A stretch of DNA of 64,000 nt from Selaginella moellendorffii (GCF_000143415.4 NW_003314284.1:1282984-1346983), one strand, 5' to 3'. Shown: positions 35,934-48,493, numbered from the stretch's first letter. The notes: generated from the sequence alone by a model not told the origin. Numbers and translations: made by a program.

Positions 35934-37184
35934 ATGGATTCCGGAGTTCCTGCAGTCCAATCCCTCGTCGAAAATGGCACCGCTCATGTGCCACAGCGTT
36001 TCGTGCGGCCGATTCACGATCGCCCATCCAAGTTTTCCTCGCCAGATCTCGATGACATCCCAGTGATCAACGCCTCGCAGCTGAGTGACAAGATCGAGCT
36101 CCAGAAGCTGGATAACGCTTGCCGAGAATGGGGGTTCTTCCAGGTAATCTTTGATTAGCATTCCTCCCGCTTTGTTCTCGAATCTTTCGTTCTTGGATCG
36201 ATCTCTCTCTCTTTTCTCGGTTTTGACTTGAGAGTTGAGACTAAAAGTTTGAGATGCCCTTGTAGCTCACTGACCATGGAATTCCACGGGCGCTGATGCA
36301 AAGCGCCAGGGGCGTAATTCGCGAGTTTTTCAGGCTGCCACAAGAGGAGAAGGAGTCGTACACGGCATCATCCACAAAGCTGCGGAGAGAAGGATATGGA
36401 CGGTATTTCTTACCTTCCAAAGACACCGTGCTCGACTGGGGCGATGTTTTCTTCCATGCTCTCCCGCCTGTAGCACTCCCATGGCCTGTTCATCCAGCAG
36501 AGTACAAGTAAGATAAACAAACTCTCTCTAGAAAAAAAATATTCACCTGTGTGTTCTTCCAAATTCGTTTCCAGAGAAACCATCCAAGCTTATGGAGCTC
36601 AAGTCCGCTCTCTCGCATTGAAGCTCCTCGCTGCACTGTCGAGAGCCCTCGGCCAGCCCCCGGAGCTTTTCGGTGACGCCTTCGGGCCAGACGCTCATTC
36701 ATCGCTGAGGATGAATTACTATCCACCTTGTCCGGAGCCGGATCTTGTGCTGGGATTAAGTCCTCACTCGGATGGCGTGGGAATCACCATACTGCTCCAG
36801 GACGAGGTAGAGGGTCTCCAGATAAGAAAGAATGGCGAGTGGAAGCCTGTGAAATCCATGCCGGATGCATTCGTCGTCAACATTGGAGATATACTAGAGG
36901 TAACTTAGAGAGTAACTTGCCTTTCCATCTTTGAAGTTGCCGTGGTGTCGCAGGTGATGAGCAATGGAATATATAAGAGTGTGGAACACCGAGCCACTGT
37001 AAGCTCCGGAAATGCACGAATGTCGGCGGCTTTCTTCTTTTCACCCGGCTTTGAAGCGGTTCTCAAGCCCTTGGTGCCGGACGAAAAGCCTCTCTTCAGG
37101 GAGCTTACTTTCCGGGAGTTTATCACCGCGTATATGGGCAATGCGCTCAACGGGAAGCAACACCTGGAATATGCAAAGCTGTAA
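35934..37184 (+). CDS. 2-oxoglutarate/Fe(II)-dependent dioxygenase (DOXC class, SRG1-like)
   Basis: Four exons give about 350 aa, the usual length. The N-terminal DIOX_N region includes DIPVINASQL and ACREWGFFQ, then LTDHGIPRALM. The exon 2/3 join is TAC AA|gtaag...ag|A, restoring EYKETIQAYG. The catalytic jelly roll has MNYYPPCPEPDLVLGLSPHS and DGVGITILLQD (Fe ligands H-x-D), then GIYKSVEHRATVS with the third ligand His and the 2-oxoglutarate-binding RxS analogue (RAT-VS). The Arg-x-Ser element thus reads R-A-T instead of R-x-S; the neighbouring Ser may substitute. This class oxidises hormones, flavonoids and other specialised metabolites; the substrate is unknown. No copy of it is visible in the inverted block at 17-19 kb. 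Confidence 0.88.
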
Positions 37185-37411
37185 GCCAGAAGAACTATGA
37201 AAACCAGGAAAGATAATAAGTAATATCATGCCGCCTAACTAATGTTTGATCACTGGAAGTATCCAACCATACTCAAAAGTCAAAGAAAGTCAATGAAAAA
37301 TCAACGTAACCAATCCAAAGTCAACAAAGCTCAGACAAAAACTGTTGTGACTTCCATTGAGCTCAACTCTTGAACGCTCCCTCACATTTGAGATGAGATA
37401 TCTATACTTGT

Positions 37412-39480
37412 TTAAATTAATCCTTTGAAAATTGCATATGCTATAATATGTGCTGAGAGCCTCTCATAATCCCCTCTGAATATTGTGCCCATTTTAAACC
37501 ATAAATCTCTGTGTTCCTGATCATAATATATACCACCTGCTGCAATCGCCTTGACCACAGCATCGCCTATTTCATCAGCGCTGGCTCCCAAGGCCCTCTG
37601 TACGTTGGGAGAGTTTATCAGCTTCTCAAGAGCTAGACATCTCTTCCTCGTCCCATCTGATGCAATAAAAATGCCTCTCTTGTTCCGATATGTATCACGA
37701 TTTCCGTGACTATTTAGAGCTAAGGTGCCTGCAAAAACAGCTTTAGTAAATACTTCCAGCAAGCAAATATAATTCATGTCACTCACATTCTTGTGACGTT
37801 TTGCGATCAATGTCTAGAGCCAAGTGATCCTCAAATATCAGCTGCGCAAAACAACACACAAGAGAAAAGGAAACAAATCAGAAACACATTCCAACGAAAA
37901 AACCAAAGAGAGTGTGCGTACGTGAACAATGTAGACGATCATGGCACCGAACGGCACCTCGTTTCTCAGTTGTTTCGGGCCGCCGTCAAAGTAATGCTCC
38001 GGAACTCTGTACTCGAAGTTGAAGATTAAAATCAGCCCTCTCCATGCCAGCTCCCTTATTTCTCCCAGCTCGGACTGCGAGCAAGGGACCCCATCCGGCT
38101 CCCACTGCGCGTTCCTGCACACCTGCACGAAATGGCCGCTACAATCCTTGCCGAAAACGGCAGCGGCGGCACGGTAGAGCTGGCGCTCGTCGCTGCTTCC
38201 CACTGCCACCGACTGTGCGTGCTCCACGATCGACTTGCCCGTCGAGCACAGCGTCTGGAGCTCGGCATGGTCGCGCTGCCCCTTCTTCGTCAGTGTCCAA
38301 GTGTAGATCAGACGGCCAACTTGCAAGCTTGCATCCGTGAAGTCCATAACGTATGGAACCTCGCGAGGCCTGTGCTGGTAAACGAGCGACCTCCTTTGAA
38401 CCCAGCGCTCCAGAGTTACAAGAAGGCTTTTGTCCCACTCGAATGTGGGAGTCACCTCCTGCCAGAAAAACAGAAAAAAGAAAAGAATAAGAAGCCTGTT
38501 GAGTCTCATCTGTGTTTTGCAAGTCGAGCTAAGGATCTTACCTCCAACACCTGACGGACGCCGGCGGTGAGGTCGATCGACTGCCACTCTACCATCGGAA
38601 GTTCCTTCAAGCAAACGTTATAGACCCTGTCGATGGGTGGCAGATAGAATCCTTAAACCTGTATGCGTGCACTGTGTCTAGGAAGAAGAGCAAGAGGTTG
38701 CCAAGGTGCCCCCCGCCGCCGGCTTTGGCTTGAGCTTCGAAAGCGTCGAGCCATTCGAACGGCTGCTTGTTTGCTTGGATCTGGAGCTGCAGCCACGCCA
38801 AGAAGAGCACGCAAAGTTCCTGGCTCACTTCAAACAGGCGCATGGCATCCAGAAGACATGTTCGCGTCGAGAAAGTACAGGGAACTCTAGACATGAGCGA
38901 CACAAGATCTGCACAGACGACTGGTTAGAAGTGAAATGGAAAAGAGAGAAGCCATACATGTAATTCCTTCCGCTGAAGACATCGCTTCCGTGGCTGGCGT
39001 CTGAATGTCTCTCGCCTTGAGCTGCGAACAAAAGACAAAAAAGAAACAAGCTCTTTTACCGATTTACCACAAGAAATCTCGAGAACTCACCTCTTCAAGC
39101 TTCTGTACAGCGTAGTGGCAAGGGAGCACGAAGGACAGTAGTTCCCGGCCACCGTAACGTTGCTGGTTGGAGCAACCTCGCTGGCGATAGTCGGCCGCGA
39201 TGAAGAGGTGCAAGAAAACCTCCGGGACGGGAACCCGGAGGACGTGGGCGACTGCCACAGTCCAGATCTTCCACTTGAGCTCCGACACAGTCGACTCATC
39301 CATATCGTAGAACCACGACGCCCCTGGTGAATAATCCAGCTCCAGCGCTAAGCGCTGGAATGCCCCTGCCACCACTCCCAGCAATCTAGTGCCTATGCTG
39401 CTTTGGAACCAATCGGTCACGATCGACCCACGCGCGGATCCCATCCCACCGCTGGAGTCATTTCCTCTGCCTGAGTCCAT
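37412..39480 (-). CDS. Unrecognised multi-exon gene family, most complete copy (one frameshift)
   Basis: I do not recognise this family. Exon 1 (39,480-39,091) encodes 130 aa including LRVPVPEVFLHLFIAADY. Later exons encode RDIQTPATEAMSSAEG, LCVLFLAWLQLQIQANK, a region with YTWTLTKKGQRDHAEL and GSSDERQLYRAAAAVFGKD, FEDHLALDIDRKTSQE, and a C-terminal 110 aa (RGIFIASDGTRKRCLALEKL, ADEIGDAVVKAIAAGGIYYD). Mostly GT-AG introns fit. Near 38,650 the frame breaks: HAYRF is followed, one base short, by GFYLPPIDRVYNV in another frame, while the 17-kb copy is open there. A 32-bp intron would also bridge it but is implausibly short. No transmembrane or signal sequence stands out. Decayed copies lie at 16,990-18,555 and 42,495-43,270. 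Confidence 0.6.
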
Positions 39481-39489
39481 CCCGCATCC

Positions 39490-40280
39490 ATGACAAACTA
39501 ATTCAAAGGTTTATTTTATAGATAACAAGGGTGCTTGAATATTACATGAATAGATTATAGTAAGTATATTCTGATTTTATTCTTTTAAACTAAAATTTAT
39601 TACAGAAAATTATGATTTGAAAATTTTACTAGCTATTTAAAACTTTATCATTAGATAAAGAATGGGTGGCTTAAATTATTCAAATCACCAAGTTCATTAT
39701 CTATTTACATTTTCAATGTTTTAGTTTTAAAGTATGAATTGCAAAAGTAAATTTCAACTTATAAATTTTAAAATAAAAAAGGTAAATATTATCATTAAAG
39801 TTTTTATAAATATCAAGTAGTTTATTTAAGTTTATAAATGTTATAGAAAATTTTGATTTGGTTTATAAACTCTATAGGTGTAAAGAATATACCTTGAATA
39901 TCTAAATATATTCTAGGAGGCATGATAACTAAAACATAAATAAGAAATATGATAAGCCACAGTCAAGATGCTATGGTTTCGATTAAACATTGGTTATAAG
40001 ATTGCTCTAGGGTTAAATGATTAATCTCAAAAGAGTGGTTAAGCATCAAATAGTAGGGTGGGCCAAATTTTTTAACAACTCTATGTGCTTTGTAATGGAA
40101 ATTTATTTCTTTCAACTTTTCTTATAACTCCAATGTTTAGAAAAATCACCATCAAATCAGAGTGTTTAAGAATAGTTATAACATTTCTTATATAATGGTG
40201 GTTTCTTATATAATTGTGGTTTTTCCATGTGTTTATCTGTACAGATTGATTTAAATGGTTGCCACAAACTCCCCAGGCTC
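39490..40280. other. AT-rich spacer
   Basis: Very AT-rich and without frames of note. I see no transposon signature. Confidence 0.5.
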
Positions 40281-40289
40281 TTTTTGTCT

Positions 40290-41813
40290 CTATCCCATTA
40301 AAACATTTCTCACTCGCTCGCCAATGAGTTCGTGCATTCGCTGGGAGAAGTCACCCGAGTCAATGAGCAAGACACGGTAGATCTCCCATTGCATGTCACC
40401 GATGGCGTGGCGACCAATGTCAGCCTGAATCAATCGCAGAACTTAAACAAGCTTACACCATGAAACTTTTGGAAGATTTACCTGGAAAATACAGACGTCG
40501 AGCATTTTCAATGCCAGAGTTACGTCGTATAGAACCCGAGGACGGCCTTTTCCGCTGAGCTCGATCGGTGTGGCTACGAAGAGCTCCGAGTCTGGTCCTC
40601 GAGGCAATACCGTCACCCAGAGGGGATTAGCAACGTCTCTTACAACCCGCTCACACAAAGCTTTTTGCTTCTCCGGATCCACGAGCTTTCTTCCATCAGC
40701 TTGAGTTATGAAAAGATCGATCTCGCCTCTCCCTTTGTCGATAGTAGACATCGACAAACGACCGTAAGCAACCTGTGGAACAGAGAGTTGCTAGTTTAGA
40801 ACCGACGAAGTTTTTGCCTTGCCTGATAGTTGAAGTCCTTAAGAACTCTTAAGCAGTCGTAAAGCAAGCCCTTTCTGTCTCTGCAAGATATCTGTAGGAG
40901 AGTGTGCGCCGGACTTAGAAGGTCGTCGATAGTGACTCTGGGAGTGTCACCGTTTTGCTGGGAATTCACACCGGAGGACAGTAGCTCCGACACCGAAGGC
41001 GGCAGATTTAATGCAGGAGTGCACATCAAACCTCCATATTCCGGCCCCGCTTCCTTCAGTTCACATTTCGAATGCAAGCCTCCCATCAAGTTCTTTATGC
41101 GTTCACAAACTTCTAGTGTCCGTTCCCTCGATGGAAGTAGCAGCCTGGGCAAACAAGAAAGGTATAAGAAAAAGAGGGTCACCATGTTTCAAATAATTGC
41201 TCACTCACTTATTGTCAGAGATTATAAAGAAGTCGATGACCTTTCCATCTGGACACGTAGAAGCCTTGACCTTGTGAACAGTGAGCTCCAGTTCCCACAA
41301 GATCCTGGACATGTCTGCGGGTAGGAGCAAAAAAAAAAGAATAAATTGACAATCCTGGCAGCTTTACGACTGAATCGTACCATGAAGAAGTCCCGCTCGA
41401 TCTGCCGAGTAAACTTGGAGAAGAAATAGCTTGAGAGGACTCGTCACGAAATCCGGATCAACCGGCACGAAAACCTGGTTCTCGGGCGGGCACGCTGCTA
41501 TCATTCGTTTTCTTAGCAGTCCCCATTGGATGGGCTTCGCGGTGGTGATTCTTGGCACCGCCCAGAACACCAGCAAGCACCACCGTCCATCGGTTTGGAC
41601 ATCTGTGCAAGGTAGAATGTCAACAAAAGAAGTAAGAACACTGAAAGAAGAAGGACGCTCTTCCCCACCTCCACGGACGAGACTCAGGCCAAATTCAAAG
41701 ATAATCCTCGTTAGATCGCAGCCGAGGCCTCTCTTGTCGGGGCAATTCACTGTTATCACAGTCGGATCTGCAGGATGGATCACTACAAGTTCCTCGCTCG
41801 GAAGAACACCCAT
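40290..41813 (-). CDS. ACT-domain repeat protein, ACR9/ACR10-like
   Basis: The protein has several ACT domains, small ligand-binding modules of the plant ACR family related to the regulatory part of bacterial GlnD. It starts MGVLPSEELVVIHPADP and continues VITVNCPDKRGLGCDLTRII, as in Arabidopsis ACR9. Later exons encode TDGRWCLLVFWAVPR, LQVYSADRAGLLH, VHKVKASTCPDGKVIDFFII, LQISCRDRKGLLYDCLRVLK and GEIDLFITQADGRKLVDPEK. The last exon ends IGERVRNVLMG at 40,290. ACR proteins are thought to sense amino acids. Exon fragments recur at 3812-4098, 7750-7988 and 44,200-44,735. Confidence 0.88.
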
Positions 41814-42434
41814 AATATCGCTCTAGATCTTCACTGGAGCGGAAATTCCACAGAAATGAGTCACATTGCGATAGAACAAGCTACTCCGCCGGCCTACCTC
41901 GCGGGAATCGCCGATTCAACCAGCCAGGATGTGGAATTCACGCCACAGCAGCCACCAGAGCGCACGATCTTGCTGCTGCCTCGAGGATCTAACCAGCGCC
42001 TTGGCCAGCGCTGCCGCCGGATCCTCCCCTGCCCATGCTGCTCTACCTTCCATTACCAGCAAAGGCGCTAAAGCCCTAGCGCGCTCGTAAGAAAAAGAGG
42101 AGGCGTGGCACGAGGATGGCCGTCGGATGCCGCGCACGAGACTTGTACGGAAATGATCGAGACCGTCCGTACTTTTAACTTGTGCACGATATTGATGGGC
42201 TCCAAAAGGGACTTTAGAAATGTGAGGCGCTCAAGCGCGCGCGAGCTCGTTAAAATCTCCGCGAGGACTTTTTTCTTCGCAATCTATCTATCAACTTAGA
42301 GATTGCATTTCCTTGGTGCAAAGTGTTCTATATCTAGAGCTTTGATTTACAATATGGATCACTTGCTGCGTTTCCTTGGCGCGAATAGCTCCTTTTGGAG
42401 GATCTCCTAGTACACTTTTGAGCTAGTATTTTTA

Positions 42435-42490
42435 AGAAATCAGCTTTGATTTGGCTCTAGTAAGAACCTAGAGAAACCCACAAATTTATT
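42435..42490 (-). pseudogene. ARPC2 3'-end fragment
   Basis: 'ttggctctagtaagaacc' followed by 'ccacaaattta' resembles the last ARPC2 exon and its start near 44,800-44,845. It abuts the unknown-family relic, marking the junction of the tandem duplication. Confidence 0.5.
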
Positions 42491-42494
42491 AAGG

Positions 42495-43270
42495 GATAAC
42501 AGAATATGCGTCAAAAGTCTTATTCTTTTTGAAAATTGCATATGCCATTTTGAATAGTTTACCAATTTTTTTGAGTTCCTCATCATAATGTGTACCACCT
42601 GCTGCAATCGCCTAGGCCATAACATCGCGTATTCGCCTTGGCCTTTGTAGTCCGTTCCAATTTGTATCAAGATTTGGGTGACTATTTAGAGCCATCTTGC
42701 CTACAGAAACACCAAGCAAAGATAATTCAAGTCGTCTATCAATGTCTAGAGCCAAGAGATCCTCAAATATCAGCTGTGCAAAACAACACAAAAGACAAAA
42801 GGGGGAAAAAAATGAGAACGAAGAAAACCAAAGAGAACGTACTTACGTGAACAATGTACACGATCATGGGACCCAGCGGGACATTGACACCATATAATTT
42901 TCTGGCAAAATCTTAGGAATGTTCGGCCATCTCTCGGCATGCTCCAGCTCGTACAGATTGCACAAAATTTGCTTGACGAGTTTGAGAAAGCTTAGCATCC
43001 TCCACCGATTCATTGTCTCTCAGTTGTTTAGCGCCGCCGTCAAACTAATGCTCCGGAACTGTGTACTGGAAGTTGAAGATAAAAAATTGACCTCCCTTAT
43101 TTCTCCCAAGGGACGGCCCCATCCTGCCACTGCGCGTTGTTGAGTCTCATCTGTGTTTGCAAATCGGATTTTACCTCCAGCACCTGGCGGACGCGGGCAG
43201 TGAGGTCAATCGACTATGGGGAGTTCCTTGAACCAAACGTTATAGATCGTCTCGATGGTCACCTTGAATG
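42495..43270 (-). pseudogene. Broken copy 3 of the unrecognised gene family
   Basis: Blocks match 37,412-38,620 in the same orientation: 'catcataatgtgtaccacctgctgcaatcgcct', 'aatgtctagagccaag', 'agttgtttagcgccgccgtcaaa' and the exon with IYNVWFKE near 43,235. About 450 bp encoding the central TKKGQRDHAEL region is gone, and about 110 bp near 42,900-43,010 is not found in the other copies. Confidence 0.75.
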
Positions 43271-43639
43271 GCAGAATGAGGCCCTAGAACCTGCGTGGAC
43301 GGTGTGAGTTAGTTGTTGCAGACTTTATTCTCAGAGTTGCTTGCCACAACATCTTCTAGTGGACTAGTTCCTAGGCAAATGTCGTGGCGTGCTAGAAAGC
43401 TCCAAATGATCAATGATTTTGTCCTGAGTCCAAAAGAGCCTCTCAAGCTTGCTGTCAGGAAACACCTTTGCTGTATATGCACTGGGATCCAGAGAAGATT
43501 AGATGTCTACAAGTTGGATTGGCTCTGTGGAAGAGGAATTATCTTGAGACGTGGAAAAAAGTTTTAAATGTTAACCAAAATCAAGTAACTCCTCTAGAGG
43601 AGAAAATTGTGGCATGAGAAAAATCATTGCACACTGACT

Positions 43640-44190
43640 TTTTAAGTCACTTTTTTCTTGTAAGGGACCAACCAACTTTCTGGAAATATTGTTGGCTAAA
43701 GTTGTTGGCTAGAGGCTGCTGTAGGACTTTCTCCTGTAACACTTGCTGTTGCGGGTGCGCTGGCTGCTGCTCAGGGTGGAGAATCCAGCACCTCATCTGA
43801 TTGAGTGCAAAATATGTGGTGACAGGATGGCTTAGCATCTTGTGAGTGTAAGGCTTTTAGCTCCTTGAGGTGCATCTGCGGCTGGACAAGCTCTCAATAC
43901 TACACTAACTCCGTCATTGTCTAGCACCAAAGGCAAACTTATCCTCTGTCTTTGGCGCTTACACTCTATTCATAGGCAATCCAGAATGATGGTTGGACTA
44001 GTCATGCCAAGCTCTGGTAACATGTCCCGCTCAACCTACTCAAAAAGAGGTTAGCAAATAACATATTTCCACTTTGCCACCTTCCGCTGGAAAACTGGCT
44101 TCAAACCTTGGATGATAGCTGCGGTGATACGCTTCTCATTCATGGTAAAACCTTTGGCTTCCAGTTCTTCAAATAATCTCCTAAGGATGC
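43640..44190 (-). mobile_element. Ty1/copia-type gag relic
   Basis: The minus strand reads LFEELEAKGFTMNEKRITAA and IIQGLKP, then VERDMLPELGMTSPT, resembling the gag (UBN2) segment of plant copia elements. A Gln/Pro-rich stretch follows. No LTRs, integrase or reverse transcriptase are visible. Confidence 0.45.
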
Positions 44191-44199
44191 TGCTGAATG

Positions 44200-44735
44200 C
44201 AAAAAGCTCAAAATAGAGTTGATGGTCTTCTTCCCCACCTCCACATACGAGAATTCGAAGATAATCCTCGTTAGATCGCAGCCCAGGCCGGGACAATTCA
44301 CTGTTACCACAGCCAGATGGATCACTACAAGCTCCTCGCTGGGAAGAACACCATAATGATCTTCACTGGAGCGGGAATTCCACAAATGCGTCACATTGCA
44401 ATAGACCGCCGGCCGATTCAACCAGCCAGGATTTAGAATTCACGCCACAGCCAAGAGAGCGCGATCTTGCTGCTGCCTCGAGGAGCCTCTTGCTCTACCT
44501 TCCATTCGGCTCAAAGTAACACGCTCACGCGCACGAGACTTGTACGGGATGATCCGGGCCGTTCTTACCTTTAACGCTTGTGCACGAGATGTGAAATGAC
44601 TTGGAAATGTGAGGCGCTCGAGCGAGAGCTCCGCGACCACTTTCTTCTTCGCGATCTATCTAGAGCTATGATTACAATGGGACGAACGTGTTTCCTTGGC
44701 GCGTAAGGATCTAGTACACTCCGATTTTGTGCTAC
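44200..44735 (-). pseudogene. ACR9-like first exon and upstream region, decayed copy
   Basis: GVLPSEELVVIHLA, then VTVNCPGLGCDLTRIIFEF matches the first exon of the gene at 40,290-41,813 with a 12-residue loss. The upstream match continues through 'cgcacgagacttgtacgg' and 'aaatgtgaggcgctc' to 'tagtacactc' (compare 42,130-42,415). The rest of the gene is absent. Confidence 0.85.
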
Positions 44736-44737
44736 TT

Positions 44738-46177
44738 TTACACTGATCTCTTGAAAGATCGGCCTTGAGCGGTCTTCTTATCCTTCTCTAAGTCGGGCTT
44801 GGCTCTGTTGAGAACCTGGCGTGGACGTAAAAGAGAGAACTCCACAAAGTTAGGAGCAATGGTGAAAAGGAAAAAAGAGAGCTTCACCTGAATAAGGCTC
44901 TCCACTCGTCTTCTCATCCGCGTGTGCATGAAAGCCTTGGAACACTGCAAGGAGTAAACAGCAAAAGATTGAGAAAGTGAGAGAGAGAGAGAGAGAGAGA
45001 GAAGAGAAAAAATGGAAAACAAAACACGGACCTTGACATGGTAGCTCACGTAGGCATGGAACGTCGACAGGTTCCACACTGTTCGTTCTAATTTGTCGCC
45101 CTCGACATGCCTCGCAAAGATAACTGGTTGTACACGGGGTGGAATTTAATCACCAGGAAAGCTCGAGTTACATACCAATTGAAACAAAGCCGCAGTTCGC
45201 ATCGAGGGCGAGACCGGAAACTCCCTGAAGTTCTGCTGGAGGATTTGAAGACCACAGGCATGGAGGAGCTGTGTTTAAACCCCCAGTTCGTCTAGCTTCC
45301 ATAAACTCCTGTAACACACCGAGACTAGATTTAACCCAGTATTGTCAGAATGGAGAAACCTGGAGAAAAGACGTGGCGAGAACAGCGTCGTTGGCATCCT
45401 TGAAACGCATAGGAAAAATCACGGTCACTTTGTCAGCCTGGAGTTCGGACTTGTAATTCTCCGGAGAGCAAAAGAAGAAGGAAGTGCAAAACCTGTGGAA
45501 CGAGGAAGCAGGATTCTCTGGGACGGTGCATTAGAGCAGTCAAGCGGTCGGCGTCAGGCGACACGGTGTTCATCGCTAGGTGCTTCAAAATCTCTCGAAG
45601 TGGAGCTCCAAGCACGACCGAGCGAACCGAAGCAAACTTCGTCAAAACCTGCAAGCAATCCTCTAGCACTTGATCACAGTGAGTTTCTTCAAAAAGCTGG
45701 AGAAAGATAAGCAATACCCTCGTCTGCTGGAAGCTGCGAAAGATCGATCCGGAGAGTTAAGTTGTAGCCCATCTCCGGTGGTTCCTTGACTTGTGCGAGA
45801 GATCCATAAGCGCCCCGCACAGCTTCCACGGCACCTAGTGGAAGATCACCAGAGAAAACAGTCTCGGGAGCTGGAAGTGGAAGTCCGAGCGAGAGCGTCA
45901 TGTAATGTGGCTCCTTGGCAACGGACTAAGAAGAAAGAAACCAAACTAGACTGAGAAGTCCTTCTACAGCTTCTTTCTCACCAGGATGTGGTAGCGGACA
46001 TCGTTGAACTCCACCAGATGGAAATCAATCTCCAGAGGCTTCTCCTGCTTGCTAGAAATCCTGAAAGAAATGCCGAAAAGATAAGGACAGAAAAGGGAGA
46101 GTCATATCATCTTACACTCGGGATCGATTGACAAGAATCTGGAGCACTGCCCGCGCCTGAGGCTGCATCAGGATCAT
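44738..46177 (-). CDS. ARPC2: Arp2/3 complex subunit 2 (ARPC2)
   Basis: This is a core subunit of the Arp2/3 complex, which nucleates branched actin under SCAR/WAVE control. The start is MILMQPQARAVLQILVNRSR. Exons then encode EIDFHLVEFNDVRYHIL, LSLGLPLPAPETVFSGDLPL, GYNLTLRIDLSQLPADE, SVVLGAPLREILKHLA, VTVIFPMRFKDANDAV, TAPPCLWSSNPPAEL, VFARHVEGDKLERTVWNLST, FHAYVSYHVK, and CSKAFMHTRMRRRVESLIQ before the last exon VLNRAKPDLEKDKK. This exon series matches plant ARPC2A (DIS2). No disruption is seen. Fragments of it lie at 2020-2510 and 42,435-42,490. Confidence 0.9.
44979..45002 (+). repeat. (GA)n microsatellite in an ARPC2 intron
   Basis: About 12 GA units lie in the intron between the FHAYVSYHVK exon and the CSKAFMHTR exon; on the transcribed strand it reads as polypyrimidine (CT)n near the acceptor side. 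Confidence 0.85.
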
Positions 46178-46418
46178 CTTCCCCAGTTCTTAGGGCTGCA
46201 TTAAGAATTTCTATTTAACATATTTTTATCTAGTAGATTATAGATTTTAAATTTAATTTAAATCAAGGATAATTTATTTCTTCATTTATTTATTAATTCT
46301 TTATAAAAATTTAAAATTCAAACCTTTTCTTGTACTTTATTATTGATAATAAAGTTAATTTTACGTATTTTATTATAAAATTTGGGGTATCTCTCCTTTG
46401 TACAATTTGACATTGGAA

Positions 46419-46422
<4 letters not shown>

Positions 46423-46455
<33 letters not shown>
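46423..46455. repeat. (TA)n microsatellite
   Basis: About 16 uninterrupted TA units in AT-rich spacer. Confidence 0.9.
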
Positions 46456-46459
<4 letters not shown>

Positions 46460-46460
<1 letters not shown>

Positions 46461-48430
46461 ATTTGTTATTATGTAACCACAAAATAATATAAATTTCAAC
46501 TTCACGTCAGAATTTTGACACATTAGTAAAGTTTAGATTTCAAGCTTGTGGATGTAATATTTTCCAATACACAAATTAGATTTAAACATATTTTAGATAC
46601 TATAGATTATATTCACTATCACTGTGTGCTCAGGGTTGTTTTCTTAGTGAGGGTAATGGAAATCACTTTGCACAAATCACATGATTAACATTAAATTTGT
46701 GATGATACCATTTTCTTTAAGATGATGCAGCATCAGTCTTATGTGACAATATAAAATGTCATGACCCATGCATACATGGCATACTCTATGACAAAAATAT
46801 TATACACACAATGAAGTTTAAATTGTTTATATAGCAATTTAAAAGTGATTATGTGCATAATATTTTTGCATACAACCCAAAAATTAAAATCCACACATAT
46901 GTAAATATATAATGCTCCCATATGCAATCATATATTTGTGGCCATAATTTAACTAAATAATAACTATTTATATCATACTTATGTCAATTAACTAGTTCAA
47001 AAAAGTTTTTAAACTATTTTCTAAAAGTCAAATAATAATTGATTGGGATGCATTTTCTAGATAAACCATTTTATGATTAATATTAACATATCTAAAAATT
47101 ATACTAAAATTGAAAATAAAATAATGCTATCCAAGCTCTGCACATTATCCCATGGCAACCACAAGTAATAGCTACTCCAACAGCACCACCAGCATTCCCT
47201 TGCCCATCTTCGTCTGGCTGGAGCAATGTGAACACGATGCTTAAAGAAGAGTAAATATAGAGGGCAGATTAAACAAGATAAAGAGCAATCTAGTTGGCAG
47301 AAGAAGCAAGCAATTCTACCTTGGGTTGTGAAAGCCTCTAACATGGCATGCTAAGATCTGAAAATTTCACAATCTCTACCACCTATTATTTACAATGCCC
47401 TAAAATGAAGTTCTTTCCATACCTAAAATCCGATGAGAGAAAACCTTGGCCATCTAGGACACTCATCCTTGCTCTGCAAGACTTTGCCTCTTGCTATCTC
47501 AGCATATGGCAGAGGCCTTTGCTCTGAAAATATTGCATTGTGGAGGCCTTGTGTGAGTGTTGTGTTTATTTCTCTCTGTGGTGTTGTTTTATAAAAGAAA
47601 GAGAAAAGGATCATACCTTTTGCATGCTGCTTTGATCTTTGTCATTTCTGTAGACATAAACAAGCCAGTGATTTTCATGTTCCAGGTTACCTTTTCATCC
47701 TGTGATCTGTCACTGCTCGTAAGTCATCCACACTGCCGGGCTTTTTATAAAAGTTTTCCCAACACGTCTTGCGTGAGACCACTCTTATCATATTCTCTGC
47801 TGCAAGAAACTATAGGTTGCAGTTGTTAGAAATCTCACAAGTCAAGACTTACTTTGCTTACCCCGGAAGAGTTAGCACTTGCTTGCTATACATGGCATAT
47901 GTCACGATCATTGCGTTCCAGAGAAACACTAGTTGAGATGTACGACTGGATTGGAAGTGTTTTCAAGGTAGCTAAGATCTTCAAGTGATTCAATCTGAAA
48001 GGCATGACAATATTCAAGCACCTGAGTAAGAAAAAACGGGAAAAAAAAAAAAAAATCATGTAAGAGGAAAATGATGTATCCTGACCAGTGGCTAATTGGT
48101 TCTTCAATATCCAAAAGCTCTTACTTGAGCCTGCATCACAACCTCACCCGCAAATATCAATGAGAACAAAATAAAAAAGTAAAATAAAAATTAGATACCT
48201 TTCACATTTCAGTAGTGATCTCTATTTTGAAATTTGCTTAGAAATGGTGACGAAGCAATCACTTGTGATAATGGAGCACCTTGCCCATAGAAGAGTGCCA
48301 TAGATTAAGCTGTAACACACTCGCCCAGCCCTAATGTTCAGATGAACAGACTAAACCGAATATCCTTAAAATAGAACATTTGCTCAGGGTCAGCGTTGGA
48401 AAAACATAAAATCTTAAGGTTGCATGTCCC
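46460..48430. other. AT-rich spacer without recognised genes
   Basis: Only short frames are present. A minus-strand stretch at 47,930-48,115 reads VLEYCHAFQIESLEDLSYLE in an otherwise unremarkable frame; I cannot assign it. Confidence 0.45.
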
Positions 48431-48493
48431 TTAAAAGTGCTATTTTTTAGCCCCCATTGCCTTAGCCCTAGGATTGAGGGTCCGAAAGAAAAG

